Source: Mucilaginibacter gossypiicola (GTDB lineage Bacteria > Bacteroidota > Bacteroidia > Sphingobacteriales > Sphingobacteriaceae). Taken from it: DNA of 64,000 nucleotides. The stretch's first letter is position 1. Every line of letters begins with the position of its first letter. The position numbers were made by a program, and so were the translations under genes. Location of the stretch: contig NZ_FOCL01000010.1 in the NCBI RefSeq assembly GCF_900110105.1, positions 124,001 to 188,000 of the forward strand. The letters are read 5' to 3'. A model generated the notes under the pieces. The model ran no database searches and had not been told where the DNA came from. It worked only from the letters and a program-made list of their open reading frames with translations. Shown in pieces: positions 18,831-28,470 of the stretch.

Positions 18831-21017
18831 TTAATGAGCCCTGTTCAGCAGCTTAACCCTGATCCCTACGTTGACAACCGCACCATCTAATGGCACATAA
18901 ATATCTTTGAAATTGGGATTGGTTAAACTTCCGGTATAAATGCCGGCCCACTTAGTTTGGCGCTGATTGGTCAGGTTTTCTGCATTTACGAAAATGTCGA
19001 AGTGCTTCCACATCTTTTGCACCAGTAAACCAAAAGTGGTATAGCCTTTACCGGTAGTACCGTCCGACAACAACTGCGGCGCGGTATAAAAGCTCTCGGC
19101 ACCAAAACGGCAAATACCTTCTATCTCATAAGTGGCATCAAAACTTAGCTGATTTTTGGGTGTTAACGTTTGCGGCATGCTTAAACCGTTAAAATGTGTT
19201 TTAGTGTCCGTATAGGTATAACCCAGGTAAAACACCAATTCGTCCATCACCAGTTTGATATTGGTTTCGGCCCCCTTTGAGTTTAAATAACCAGGACCAT
19301 TAATAAAGCTGTTGTTTTGCAAAATAAGCGGCCTGTTTACACGGGTAAAAAAGAACAATTGATTAACATTAATAAATGCCTCATCGCCCAAGGCGCTGCG
19401 GTAGTTAAGATCACCGTTTAAACCATATGACTGCTCGGCCCGGGTAGCCCCAATATTCAAAGGCTGGATATGCCGATAGCCCTCCTGTTCGCTTTCATCA
19501 TTAAATAATGATGGCATCTTGTAACCTAAGCCACCACCAATGCGGCTACTCAAATCGTTAGTGATTTTAAATAAAGCGTTTACCCTCGGTAAAATAAATA
19601 AACCCGACGATGGCTTTGCAGGTGCGGGGGTATTTTCATCCAGCCGCAGGCCGCTCTCAAGCGAAAACCAGTTATTGGCCTTATAGGTATTTTGCACAAA
19701 TGCCCCTAAAGTTGTTAAATCATAATTGAAACTGCTTTGTGGCGGTTGCGCTGTAAAATGATCGGTAACTAAATTTACGCCGGCCACCCACGAGGCTTTT
19801 CCGCCATTACGCACGTAGTTTAATTCGCTAAATGAAGATAGTTGCTTCCCTTTAAAATCAAACCCGGGCTCGCTTAACGTCCGGTCAAAATAGCCAATGG
19901 CATTCTTAAAATTAATGCGGCTCTCCCCGTCTATTTTATGGGTAAACGATAAATAGGTTGAGAAACGCGTTGTTTTATTACGCTCAAAATACTGATGAAT
20001 ATCATCCGGTTTGCCGTCAATCACCTGCATATCGCCACCCAGCCTGTTTTCAGCAGTTAGGTTAACTCCAAACCAACCCGAATTACGGTCATCCATGTAC
20101 AAAAACACTTTAGGGTTAATGCTGAAACGTTTGGTTAAAGGGATGGCACTCAATCCGGTACCCGACGGGTCATAAGCGCCGTTGTAATTATACGAACCAA
20201 AGATAGTTGTACCTATATGCTGCCATTTCTGGCTGTAGTAACCGCTTGCATCAGCACCTTTTGCACTTGTACCGTTAAGCATGAAAGTTAATTCCGGATC
20301 TTTTTCCGGCACCTTGCTAATCAGATTAACTAAACCGGCTATGGCGCCCCCGCCGTAAAGTGTGGAAGCTGAACCTTTGATAAATTCAACCTGCCTTAAA
20401 TTGAGCGGACTGATCTGTAATAAGCTAAGATTGCCGGAAAAGCCTGAGTAAAGCGGCATTCCATCCTGTAATAACTGTGTATAGCGACTATCCAGGCCCT
20501 GGATACGGAAGCTGGCATTACCGCTTACTGCCGAGGTTTGTTGTACATGGATCCCGGTAGCTTCGCCCAGCAGCATTTTAATATCGCCCGGCCTCATGGT
20601 GCTCTTTTCATCCAGTTCCTCTAAAGGCAGTGCTTCGATGCGGGTTGGAATATCGCGCAGGTTTTGATTAGTGCGGGTAGTTTGTACGGTAACCTCCGCC
20701 AGTTCACCGCCTGATGGCTCTAACCCGATAATTATGGGTTGTTCGGCGTGTTGCGCAGGAAAGCTGTAAACTTTTTCGCTTTTGGCAAAGCCTACGTAGC
20801 TTACCTCTATCTCATATTTACCGTTGGGAATATTGGTTATGGTTATTATGCCGGCTGTATCGGCGCTTAAGCTGATCTTAAGATCAGGAATAGTAGCGGT
20901 CGCTCCTTTTAATGCGCCTTTTGTTTGATTGTTGATCACCTTTGCCACAAAGGTATTTTGTGCCATTACCCAATGCACCAACAGCACACAAAGTAATAGC
21001 ATGAAAGTTTTTTTCAT
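18831..21017 (-). CDS. TonB-dependent outer-membrane receptor
   Basis: 728 aa. The signal peptide is MKKTFMLLLCVLLVHWVMAQ, followed by a carboxypeptidase-regulatory-like domain (about 22-105). The plug follows (about 115-235), with VTVQTTRTNQNLRDIPTRIE as the TonB-box region and ASFRIQGLDSRYTQLLQDGMP and FIKGSASTLYGGGAIAGLVN as plug motifs. The barrel ends near the C-terminus (FVNAENLTNQRQTK, then GIRVKLLN). It lacks an STN domain, and no SusD gene is near, so it resembles siderophore- or metal-type receptors (FecA/CirA/BtuB class) rather than SusC. The substrate is not deducible. A small protein gene 76 nt upstream is probably co-transcribed. Confidence 0.9.
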   Translation of the reverse strand: MKKTFMLLLCVLLVHWVMAQNTFVAKVINNQTKGALKGATATIPDLKISLSADTAGIITITNIPNGKYEIEVSYVGFAKSEKVYSFPAQHAEQPIIIGLEPSGGELAEVTVQTTRTNQNLRDIPTRIEALPLEELDEKSTMRPGDIKMLLGEATGIHVQQTSAVSGNASFRIQGLDSRYTQLLQDGMPLYSGFSGNLSLLQISPLNLRQVEFIKGSASTLYGGGAIAGLVNLISKVPEKDPELTFMLNGTSAKGADASGYYSQKWQHIGTTIFGSYNYNGAYDPSGTGLSAIPLTKRFSINPKVFLYMDDRNSGWFGVNLTAENRLGGDMQVIDGKPDDIHQYFERNKTTRFSTYLSFTHKIDGESRINFKNAIGYFDRTLSEPGFDFKGKQLSSFSELNYVRNGGKASWVAGVNLVTDHFTAQPPQSSFNYDLTTLGAFVQNTYKANNWFSLESGLRLDENTPAPAKPSSGLFILPRVNALFKITNDLSSRIGGGLGYKMPSLFNDESEQEGYRHIQPLNIGATRAEQSYGLNGDLNYRSALGDEAFINVNQLFFFTRVNRPLILQNNSFINGPGYLNSKGAETNIKLVMDELVFYLGYTYTDTKTHFNGLSMPQTLTPKNQLSFDATYEIEGICRFGAESFYTAPQLLSDGTTGKGYTTFGLLVQKMWKHFDIFVNAENLTNQRQTKWAGIYTGSLTNPNFKDIYVPLDGAVVNVGIRVKLLNRAH

Positions 21018-21093
21018 GAATATATAAATAAGTTGGCCAAGGCACAGCTTTGGCTTGCGTTAAAAATGATGGATAAAAAAGTAGAAAAACCGG

Positions 21094-21489
21094 TCAGGCT
21101 ATCGGCGGCCTGAAATGCTGATCTCGATATTCTGAAGTATGATAGCGGGTACGATACGCAGGTTCACTGGTTAATTGCTGCTCCGTATCACCAAGAAGTT
21201 GTACGGTATGCTGAAAGAAAAAAATTGATAATGTGGGCTGATGCTGAAACTGCAAAGCGTTTTCGTTCCTCGGCTTTGCGTCATGGGGATTGTTGCCGAA
21301 AAGTTCTTTTCCATGAAGTAAATAATCACCTACAAAATCACATACATCCGGTTTACCTGTCCTTACCTCACAGTATGACCGGTACATAGCAGGCAGGTCT
21401 CGCATAAGGGAAAAATCACTCAGGGGAAAAATCATGCTCCCCGCTAAAAAATAGCAGGCCAACAAAATCCCTGTGATTGAGAACTTCAT
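21094..21489 (-). CDS. Small exported protein upstream of the TonB receptor
   Basis: 131 aa. A hydrophobic N-terminus (ITGILLACYFLAGSMIFPL) predicts a signal sequence or membrane anchor. The central part LPAMYRSYCEVRTGKPDVCDFVGDYLLHGKELFG has two cysteines, and the C-terminus is His/Gln-rich, ending FRPPIA. Small proteins of this kind commonly precede TonB receptor genes in Bacteroidota; their function is unknown, and a role in metal or siderophore uptake is only inference from context. Confidence 0.65.
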   Translation of the reverse strand: MKFSITGILLACYFLAGSMIFPLSDFSLMRDLPAMYRSYCEVRTGKPDVCDFVGDYLLHGKELFGNNPHDAKPRNENALQFQHQPTLSIFFFQHTVQLLGDTEQQLTSEPAYRTRYHTSEYRDQHFRPPIA

Positions 21490-21532
21490 GGGGTAAAGAT
21501 AATAAACCTTTAATCAGTTGTTTCCCGGTCTA

Positions 21533-24500
21533 TCACTTTTTCAATATTTTGAACACCTTGTTCAGATTATCTGCAGAAAAATTAAACAGGTAAATACCGG
21601 TTTTAAGATCGGGCAGGTTAACTGTCAATGTGCCGCTTTTATTGGTGTAACCGGCAGAATAAACCTGCTTACCAAATGTATCTGTTATCCTTACATTTAA
21701 GGATTTTATTACATCTGGTCCGAGATTGATGCTGATATGATCACTAAACGGATTTGGATATGGGACATCATTATCCACAACAATATCTTTTTGTACTATT
21801 CCCTGGCAAGCTTTTTCGGTACTTACCAATAATGTGTTTTTTCCTTTCGCCAATTGAAGTGTGATCTCATTTTCTGATGTCGTATAATAGGCTCCGTTCA
21901 GGTTAACAGTATAGGATGAACTGCCAGATAAATTAAGCGTAACCTGATTATTGGAGTTTATATTAGTTACATATACCGATAAGTCCTGGGGCTCGGTCAC
22001 TACTACCGTAAAGCATTGACTATAATCGGGTTGTCCTGCAACAGTAATACATACATTATAGCTTCCGGCAGAAAGGTTGTTTATTTGCGCGGAACTGGTA
22101 AAAGAGTAAGAAGTTGTTGTAATGTTAGCGGCTGTTATAGTTGCGGTATAATTAAAGTTTTGCGCCGCTTTTACTATCACCGATCCGTTTGCAGAACCTT
22201 TACAAGCAGCGCTGATAATTTGGACGGTGAAGTTGGTTGCCGGTAAGGCAAATGTAGCATTAACAACTAAAGGTGCAGAAAGTGAAACAACGCCATTTAG
22301 AGAAACAGCTACCGTGTAAGAACCACCTGAGTTGGTTGAATAGGAAGGGCTGTTTGCTCCGCTGATGGCAACGCCATCTTTCATCCATTGATAATTATAT
22401 CCGCTGCCCGGACTTGCTGTTAAGGTAAGTTTTTGCGTAGTTAAAATTGTTGTAGGTCCGGATGCTGTAATTACCGGGGTAGGAACAAAAGTAAATCCGC
22501 TGATACTAACGGTGCGATTGCCAATGGTTACCGAAATATCTCCACTTGTCCCGGATGCTACAACTGCTGTAACACTTGTTGACGAATTAACAGTAAACGA
22601 CGAGGCTGCAACACCTCCAAAAGTTACCGCAGTAGCCCCGGTAAGGTTGGTACCGGTGATGGTTACGGTTTGCTTGCTACCTGCAGCAGTAGGCGTAAAA
22701 GACGCAATTGATGGTCCCGGGATAAATACAAAGCCGGTAGCCGTAGCAATTCCGCCGGGTGTTGTAATTACGATATTTCCACTTGCCCCGGATGCTACAA
22801 CTGCTGTAACACTTGTTGCCGAATTAACAGTAAATGACGAGGCTGCAACACCTCCAAAAGTTACCGCAGTAGCTCCTGTAAAGTTTGTACCGGTGATGGT
22901 TACGGTTTGCTTGCTGCCTGCTGTAGTTGGCGTAAAAGATACAATTGATGGTGCCAGGGTAAATACAAAGCCGTTAGCCGTGGCTGTTCCGCCGGGTGTA
23001 GTAATTACGATATCTCCGCTGGCCCCGGATGCTACAATTGCAGTAACACTTGTTGCCGAATTAACGGTAAACGACGAGGCCTCAACACCCCCAAAAGTTA
23101 CCGAAGTAGCCCCGGTAAAGTTTGTGCCGGTAATGGTTACGGTTTGCTTGCCACCTGCTGTGGATGGTGTAAAAGACGCAATTGATGGCGCTGGGATAAA
23201 TACAAAGCCAGTAGCCGTGGCAGTTCCGCCGGGTGTTGTAATTACGATATCTCCGCTTGCTCCGGACGCTACAACTGCTGTAACACTTGTTGCCGAATTA
23301 ACGGTAAACGACGAAGCTGCAACACCTCCAAAAGTTACTGCGGTAGCCCCGGTAAAGTTTGTACCGGTGATGGTTACGGTTTGCTTGCTACCGGCAGCAG
23401 TAGGCGTAAAAGATGCAATTGATGGTACCGGGATAAATACAAAGCCGGTGGCCGTGGCGGTTCCGCCGGGTGTTGTAATTACGATATTTCCGCTTGCTCC
23501 GGACGCTACAACTGCTGTAACACTTGTTGCCGAATTAATAGTAAACGACGAGGCTGCAACACCCCCAAAAGTTACCGAAGTAGCCCCGGTAAAGTTTGTA
23601 CCGGTGACGGTTACGGTTTGCTTGCTACCTGCTGTAGATGGCGTAAAAGATACAATTGATGGTGCCAGGGTAAATACAAAGCCGTTAGCCGTGGCTGTTC
23701 CGCCGGGTGTTGTAATTACGATATCTCCGCTGGCCCCTAACGCTACAACTGCTGTAATACTTGTTGCCGAATTAACAGTAAACGATGAAGCTGCAACACC
23801 TCCAAAAGTTACCGCATTAGCCCCGGTAAAGTTTGTACCGATGATGGTTACGGTTTGCTTGCTGCCTGCAGCAGTAGGCGTAAAAGACGCAATTGATGGT
23901 GCCTGGATAAATACAAAGCCGGTAGCCGTGGCGGTTCCGCCAGGTGTTGTAATTACGATATTTCCGCTTGCTCCGGACGCTAAAACTGCTGTAACGCTTG
24001 TTGCCGAATTAACAGTAAACGATGAGGCTGCAACACCTCCAAAAGTTACCGCAGTAGCTCCTGTAAAGTTTGTACCGGTAATGGTTACAGTTTGCTTGCT
24101 ACCGGCTGTAGTTGGCGTAAAAGATGTAATTGTGGGAGTACTGCTTGTGCTATTATAGGTAAAGCCACTTTTTGCTGCGGTACCACTGGGTGTAATAATG
24201 GTTATATCTCCGCTTTTCCCGCTGCCGGTAACTGCCGTAATGCTTGTTGCTGAATTAACAGTAAAAGATGCTGCTGCAACACCACCGAAAGAAACAGAGG
24301 TAACCCCTGCTAAATTTGTTCCCGTAATTGTTACGGTTTGTCCACTGCCGGCTGTAGCAGGCGTAAACGATGTAATTGCAGGTATTGAACCGGCGTAAAT
24401 AAAAGTGCCGGTACCGTATGGTGTAGTAACGTCAATATCCCCCAGTGTAGCCGAATTGGCTATAGCAGTAATTTTGAGTGCAGAGTTGACCGTATAAGAT

Positions 24501-27500
24501 CTTGCTGCCACGCCGCCAAATTTTACTGCGGTTGCACCTGTTAAAAAGCTACCATTAATGGTTACCGTAGGATACGGAGTTGTTGCAGCAACAGAATAAG
24601 AAGTGATGGCAGGCGGAGGCGAAAAGTCTTTAAGCGTAGCTGTACCAAATGATGTAGTAGCGGTAATCGTCCCTATGGCTTTTAAAGCCGAAATTGCGGT
24701 AATAACCGTATCTGACACTACAGTGTACGATGTGATTGTTTCTCCTGCAATATTTAGCGCTGTTGTCCCCAGTAAATTAGAACCGGTAATAACCACATTT
24801 TTGGTATTATCGCCTTTTACCACTTTATAGGTATAAAGCTGAGGCTCGTTCGACTGGTTTATCAGCAAAGAAAATCCATTGGCCCCATCAACCGCCACTG
24901 CAATATCGGGTTTTCCGTCGTTGTTAAAATCGCCGGAGGTAATTTCCTGCGAATGAAGCCCTGTTGCATAAGTTACCCTTGTATCAAATAATATATTGGT
25001 TCCTGTGCTTATATTTTTGAGCGCAGATACAGACGAGCCATTGTTGCCATTTGAAATCATCAGATCGGGCTTTCCGTCTCCATCCAGATCATTTGCAGCT
25101 AAATATTGGGCAAAAGTTGACTCGGGCAGAATATTGATGACCGGATTGCCGAAAGATATGTTACCAATAGTACTGATGTTTCTTAAAACTGAAAAAGCGT
25201 TTGCACCCGTCATTACAGCCACATCGGGTTTGCCGTCGCTGTCAAAATCAGCAAACGTAATACCAGTTTGGGCACCTCTTACTGTTATAATTTTTACAGG
25301 ATCAAAACTTATTGCACCACGTACGCTGGTATTTCTTAATATACATATTGCATTGCTGGAGCTTGCAACGATATCTGTTTTACCGTCGCCATCCATATCG
25401 GTCATCACAATGCTCTGCACGCTATTCAGAGACTGGAAATCCAATTTATGAGCAAAGGAAATTACGCCATTGCTCGTTGTGTTTTTTAACACCGACACCA
25501 GCCCATCCTGATTAGAGCCGGTGGTAACAATATCGGGTTTCCCGTCGCCATCGAGGTCGCCGGTGTATAAATTGGTAACATTAAAATTAGTGGCAAAACT
25601 GGATTTTGCACTAAATGATAATGCACCTGCCGTTGACGTATTTTTAAATACAGAAACATTATCAAGGTATTTATCTGCCGTAGCTATGTCAGGTTTCCCG
25701 TCGCCATCAAAATCAGCAGCTGTAATGTCATATATATTAGTTCCGCCAATTAATCTTAAGGGCGTTCCCCCTTGAAATGGGGTTTGCTTATTTCCGCTGT
25801 TTTTAAAAACGTATATCGAGGTATTGAGCGAATAAATATTTTCGGGAAAAACAGCATCTAAGTAACCGTCTCCGTCAAAATCTGCCGTTGTAATTGCCTG
25901 TACATGTGCATAACCAACCGTTACATCCTGTTTAGCGGCAAACAAGCTGCTTCTGAATTTACCACCGTTGCCGGGGAAAGTAGTATTAAAAGCAATTGCC
26001 GAATATCCCGTAACCCCGTTGTTGGTAACACTGATGGGATAATTAAGCGAGCCATACGGTACTTTTACCGTTAAAGAAGTAGGCGAAGCAGCTGTGACAG
26101 TAGCTTTTAGTGAGCCAAAAAACACCTGGTTAGCACCGGGCGACGAATTAAAATTTGCACCCTTTATGATAACCGTTGTCCCAATAGGCCCCGAAGTTGG
26201 GCTAAACGAACTGATAACCGGTGTTAATACATTTGTAAAGCCAGATAAGGTAGCGTTACCGTAAGGCGTAGTAACAGATATTATACCCGAAGTATTAGCT
26301 GCAACAACTGCGGAAATACTTGTAGCCGAATTGATACTGTATGAAGTTATGGGTTTCCCGGCAATTGAAAGTGCACTTGTTTTAAGTAAGTTAGTACCAT
26401 TAATGGTTACATGAACGCCATCTGTTGTTTTATATCCGGTTAGCACCGGCTCAATAACTTTGTTAATTCGGTAACCTGCCAAACCCGTTTGATCTGTCCC
26501 GGCAACCATGTCTGGTCTGCCATCGCCATCAATATCAGCAATACATACGGATTGCGGGCTATACAAAGAATATTCTTCGTTAGTGCCAAATTTAACTACC
26601 CCAGGTGTACTCAAATTTCGCAATACAGAAACCAGGTTAGTATTAATATTGTTATATAGGCTGCTATATCTTAAAACTATATCGCCTAAACCATCGCCAT
26701 CCAAATCATTCATAGCAACGCCCAGTAAATTTATAGAACTTGGCGTTGAGTTGGTTTTAAGGTAATCTACATTATACAAATCCTGGTTAACTAAAACCAA
26801 CGGAACACTTACCTTGGAAGCGAAAGAAAATGAACCAGCATTGGGTGTTGTATTTAAATATATTTGCACGCCCCCGTAAGTACTGCCTAATAGCAAATCA
26901 GGTTTTCCATCGTTATCAATATCGGCAACCGTTGATGAATATCCTGCATCAAAAGCAAAATCAACAGCGGTAGCGAACGAGATGTTTCCGCCCACAGTTG
27001 TATTTTTTCTGATAGATATTTTCGATGGCGTCCGGGAACCAATAACCATATCCGGTAATCCGTCGCCATCCATATCAGCCATCGAAGTGTTGTTAGTCTG
27101 TATGGATGTATAATCAATTTTTGGAGCGAATTTTATTCCCGTATTATCCGAAATGTTTTTATACACCGATATGGCGGTGCTTGTTATGCTTGTTACTACA
27201 AGGTCTGGCTTACCGTCGTTATCTATGTCACTTACAGTTAAAAAATAAGGCTTGTTAACCGTTGCTAAATTTGTTTTAGGAGCAAAGGATAAATTACCGG
27301 TGACGCTTGTATTTTTAAATAGATTTATAGTATTGGCATCTAAATTTAAAACTGCTACGTCAATTAACCCATCACCATCAAAATCGGCATTAGCAAAATC
27401 TCTTGGCCCGGCATCTGTTGTAAGTGTTAAAGTTGCTGGAGAAACAAACGGTGCGCTTGTACCCGACTGTACATTTTTTGATATATAGATTGCGTTGTTT

Positions 27501-27961
27501 GTAAATTCATTTACAATTAAATCGGGTTTACCATCCTGATCAAAGTCGGTCAATAAAGTTTTCCTTGGATACTGAGCGGTATTACTGCCCAACTTCAGAT
27601 CAACAAAGGGGTTGAATGATGTTGGAGAAAATACGGTGTTACCGTCTATGAAAGTTACGTCGAATGGTTTTTTACTGTATGCGGTAGCATTGTTGGCGGT
27701 AACGCTTATAGGTTCATATGTTGAACCGCCGGGCACTTTAACAGTAATTGCGTTTACGGTGGCAGAAGCTACAATAGCTTTTACCCCTCCAAAATGAACT
27801 ATATTATTTGTTGCTATCGGGCTGAAATTACTACCCTTAATGGTTACGGTAGCACCGATAGGACCCGACGAAGGAGAAAACGAAGATATAACCGGTGCCT
27901 GGGCATAAGCTGTAAGGGCATATGCAAATGCAATAATAGTGGATAGTAAATTTTTAATCAT
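21533..27961 (-). CDS. Giant secreted TIG/FG-GAP surface protein with T9SS C-terminal tail
   Basis: 2142 aa. The signal peptide is MIKNLLSTIIAFAYALTAYAQ. A TIG domain precedes a first FG-GAP/VCBS block (about 130-510, with DFDQDGKPDL-type calcium loops); two TIG domains and a second FG-GAP block follow (about 700-1040). The C-terminal half has about ten TIG domains, seven of them nearly identical 79-aa units (about 1270-1820). An Ig-like domain (YNYQWMKDGVAISG), an SprB-like segment (CKGSANGSVIVKAAQNFNYT) and a type IX sorting tail (VPYPNPFSDHISINLG to GIYLFNFSADN) end the protein. The last 250 residues resemble the end of the 2363-aa protein, so the two are paralogues that probably build surface fibres or adhesins. 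Confidence 0.9.
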   Translation of the reverse strand: MIKNLLSTIIAFAYALTAYAQAPVISSFSPSSGPIGATVTIKGSNFSPIATNNIVHFGGVKAIVASATVNAITVKVPGGSTYEPISVTANNATAYSKKPFDVTFIDGNTVFSPTSFNPFVDLKLGSNTAQYPRKTLLTDFDQDGKPDLIVNEFTNNAIYISKNVQSGTSAPFVSPATLTLTTDAGPRDFANADFDGDGLIDVAVLNLDANTINLFKNTSVTGNLSFAPKTNLATVNKPYFLTVSDIDNDGKPDLVVTSITSTAISVYKNISDNTGIKFAPKIDYTSIQTNNTSMADMDGDGLPDMVIGSRTPSKISIRKNTTVGGNISFATAVDFAFDAGYSSTVADIDNDGKPDLLLGSTYGGVQIYLNTTPNAGSFSFASKVSVPLVLVNQDLYNVDYLKTNSTPSSINLLGVAMNDLDGDGLGDIVLRYSSLYNNINTNLVSVLRNLSTPGVVKFGTNEEYSLYSPQSVCIADIDGDGRPDMVAGTDQTGLAGYRINKVIEPVLTGYKTTDGVHVTINGTNLLKTSALSIAGKPITSYSINSATSISAVVAANTSGIISVTTPYGNATLSGFTNVLTPVISSFSPTSGPIGTTVIIKGANFNSSPGANQVFFGSLKATVTAASPTSLTVKVPYGSLNYPISVTNNGVTGYSAIAFNTTFPGNGGKFRSSLFAAKQDVTVGYAHVQAITTADFDGDGYLDAVFPENIYSLNTSIYVFKNSGNKQTPFQGGTPLRLIGGTNIYDITAADFDGDGKPDIATADKYLDNVSVFKNTSTAGALSFSAKSSFATNFNVTNLYTGDLDGDGKPDIVTTGSNQDGLVSVLKNTTSNGVISFAHKLDFQSLNSVQSIVMTDMDGDGKTDIVASSSNAICILRNTSVRGAISFDPVKIITVRGAQTGITFADFDSDGKPDVAVMTGANAFSVLRNISTIGNISFGNPVINILPESTFAQYLAANDLDGDGKPDLMISNGNNGSSVSALKNISTGTNILFDTRVTYATGLHSQEITSGDFNNDGKPDIAVAVDGANGFSLLINQSNEPQLYTYKVVKGDNTKNVVITGSNLLGTTALNIAGETITSYTVVSDTVITAISALKAIGTITATTSFGTATLKDFSPPPAITSYSVAATTPYPTVTINGSFLTGATAVKFGGVAARSYTVNSALKITAIANSATLGDIDVTTPYGTGTFIYAGSIPAITSFTPATAGSGQTVTITGTNLAGVTSVSFGGVAAASFTVNSATSITAVTGSGKSGDITIITPSGTAAKSGFTYNSTSSTPTITSFTPTTAGSKQTVTITGTNFTGATAVTFGGVAASSFTVNSATSVTAVLASGASGNIVITTPGGTATATGFVFIQAPSIASFTPTAAGSKQTVTIIGTNFTGANAVTFGGVAASSFTVNSATSITAVVALGASGDIVITTPGGTATANGFVFTLAPSIVSFTPSTAGSKQTVTVTGTNFTGATSVTFGGVAASSFTINSATSVTAVVASGASGNIVITTPGGTATATGFVFIPVPSIASFTPTAAGSKQTVTITGTNFTGATAVTFGGVAASSFTVNSATSVTAVVASGASGDIVITTPGGTATATGFVFIPAPSIASFTPSTAGGKQTVTITGTNFTGATSVTFGGVEASSFTVNSATSVTAIVASGASGDIVITTPGGTATANGFVFTLAPSIVSFTPTTAGSKQTVTITGTNFTGATAVTFGGVAASSFTVNSATSVTAVVASGASGNIVITTPGGIATATGFVFIPGPSIASFTPTAAGSKQTVTITGTNLTGATAVTFGGVAASSFTVNSSTSVTAVVASGTSGDISVTIGNRTVSISGFTFVPTPVITASGPTTILTTQKLTLTASPGSGYNYQWMKDGVAISGANSPSYSTNSGGSYTVAVSLNGVVSLSAPLVVNATFALPATNFTVQIISAACKGSANGSVIVKAAQNFNYTATITAANITTTSYSFTSSAQINNLSAGSYNVCITVAGQPDYSQCFTVVVTEPQDLSVYVTNINSNNQVTLNLSGSSSYTVNLNGAYYTTSENEITLQLAKGKNTLLVSTEKACQGIVQKDIVVDNDVPYPNPFSDHISINLGPDVIKSLNVRITDTFGKQVYSAGYTNKSGTLTVNLPDLKTGIYLFNFSADNLNKVFKILKK
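22500..24150. repeat. Seven tandem 237-bp repeats coding for TIG domains
   Basis: The motif AAAGTTACCGCAGTAGC or close variants recurs with the same register base at 22623, 22860, 23097, 23334, 23571, 23808 and 24045, exactly 237 bp (79 codons) apart. The units are nearly identical at DNA level, while neighbouring TIG domains outside this tract are diverged. This implies recent expansion or gene conversion and a copy number likely to vary between strains. The tract is free of stop codons in an antisense frame, giving a long spurious plus-strand ORF. Confidence 0.93.
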
Positions 27962-28227
27962 AGCTGTTTTGGCCAGTATTTAATGCCAAACCCGCTTGTT
28001 GCAATGATTTAAAGAGAGAACAGTGTTTTACAAAAAACATTATAGCAATAAGGTTTGGCTTTATTTATATACGGGATACCCCGATTGCAAAAGTAGCAAT
28101 AGTATATTAATTCAGCATCAACAGATTGATATTCTTGCAATTATTTAGCAAGCGGAGGAATTTTTTAAGTTGCAGAAGCTTAACGCATCAATACTAAAAG
28201 TATCTTATTCTTGAAAAGTTATGCGCA

Positions 28228-28290
28228 TAAAAAAAGCCTCACAGACCTGTAAGGCTCTTAGCTCCTGAAGCTGGGAAGAATTCGAACCGT
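28228..28290 (-). pseudogene. Decayed tRNA-Asn 3' fragment with its terminator (old attachment-site scar)
   Basis: The hairpin AGCCTCACAGACCTGTAAGGCT is followed by GCTCCTGAAGCTGGGA and TTCGAACC. This is the same order, hairpin then tRNA 3' end, as at 29597-29668, but with substitutions and a small insertion in the T arm. The rest of the 27962-28470 gap shows no other gene. It looks like the remnant of an earlier integration at the same tRNA. Confidence 0.6.
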
Positions 28291-28470
28291 TTTGTTGAAA
28301 ATTTGCATGCAATCGCAGATTTTGAACTCACCATCATCGCTAACAACAATATCGAAACAAGGACAATCCGAACCCTAATTGGGCATTTATAAAACTTATC
28401 GAAACATCATATAAGCCGAAGAAATAATACCTGCATGATAAAAGCACCCCTATTTTCATACCAGCATATA

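Noticed and set aside
22500..24150. Regularly spaced repeats as a CRISPR array
   Set aside because: The period is 237 bp, fully coding and nearly identical throughout, with no spacers.
22512..24158. 548-codon plus-strand ORF
   Set aside because: It is antisense to the TIG repeats; its length comes from a repeated stop-free frame, and its product has no family character.
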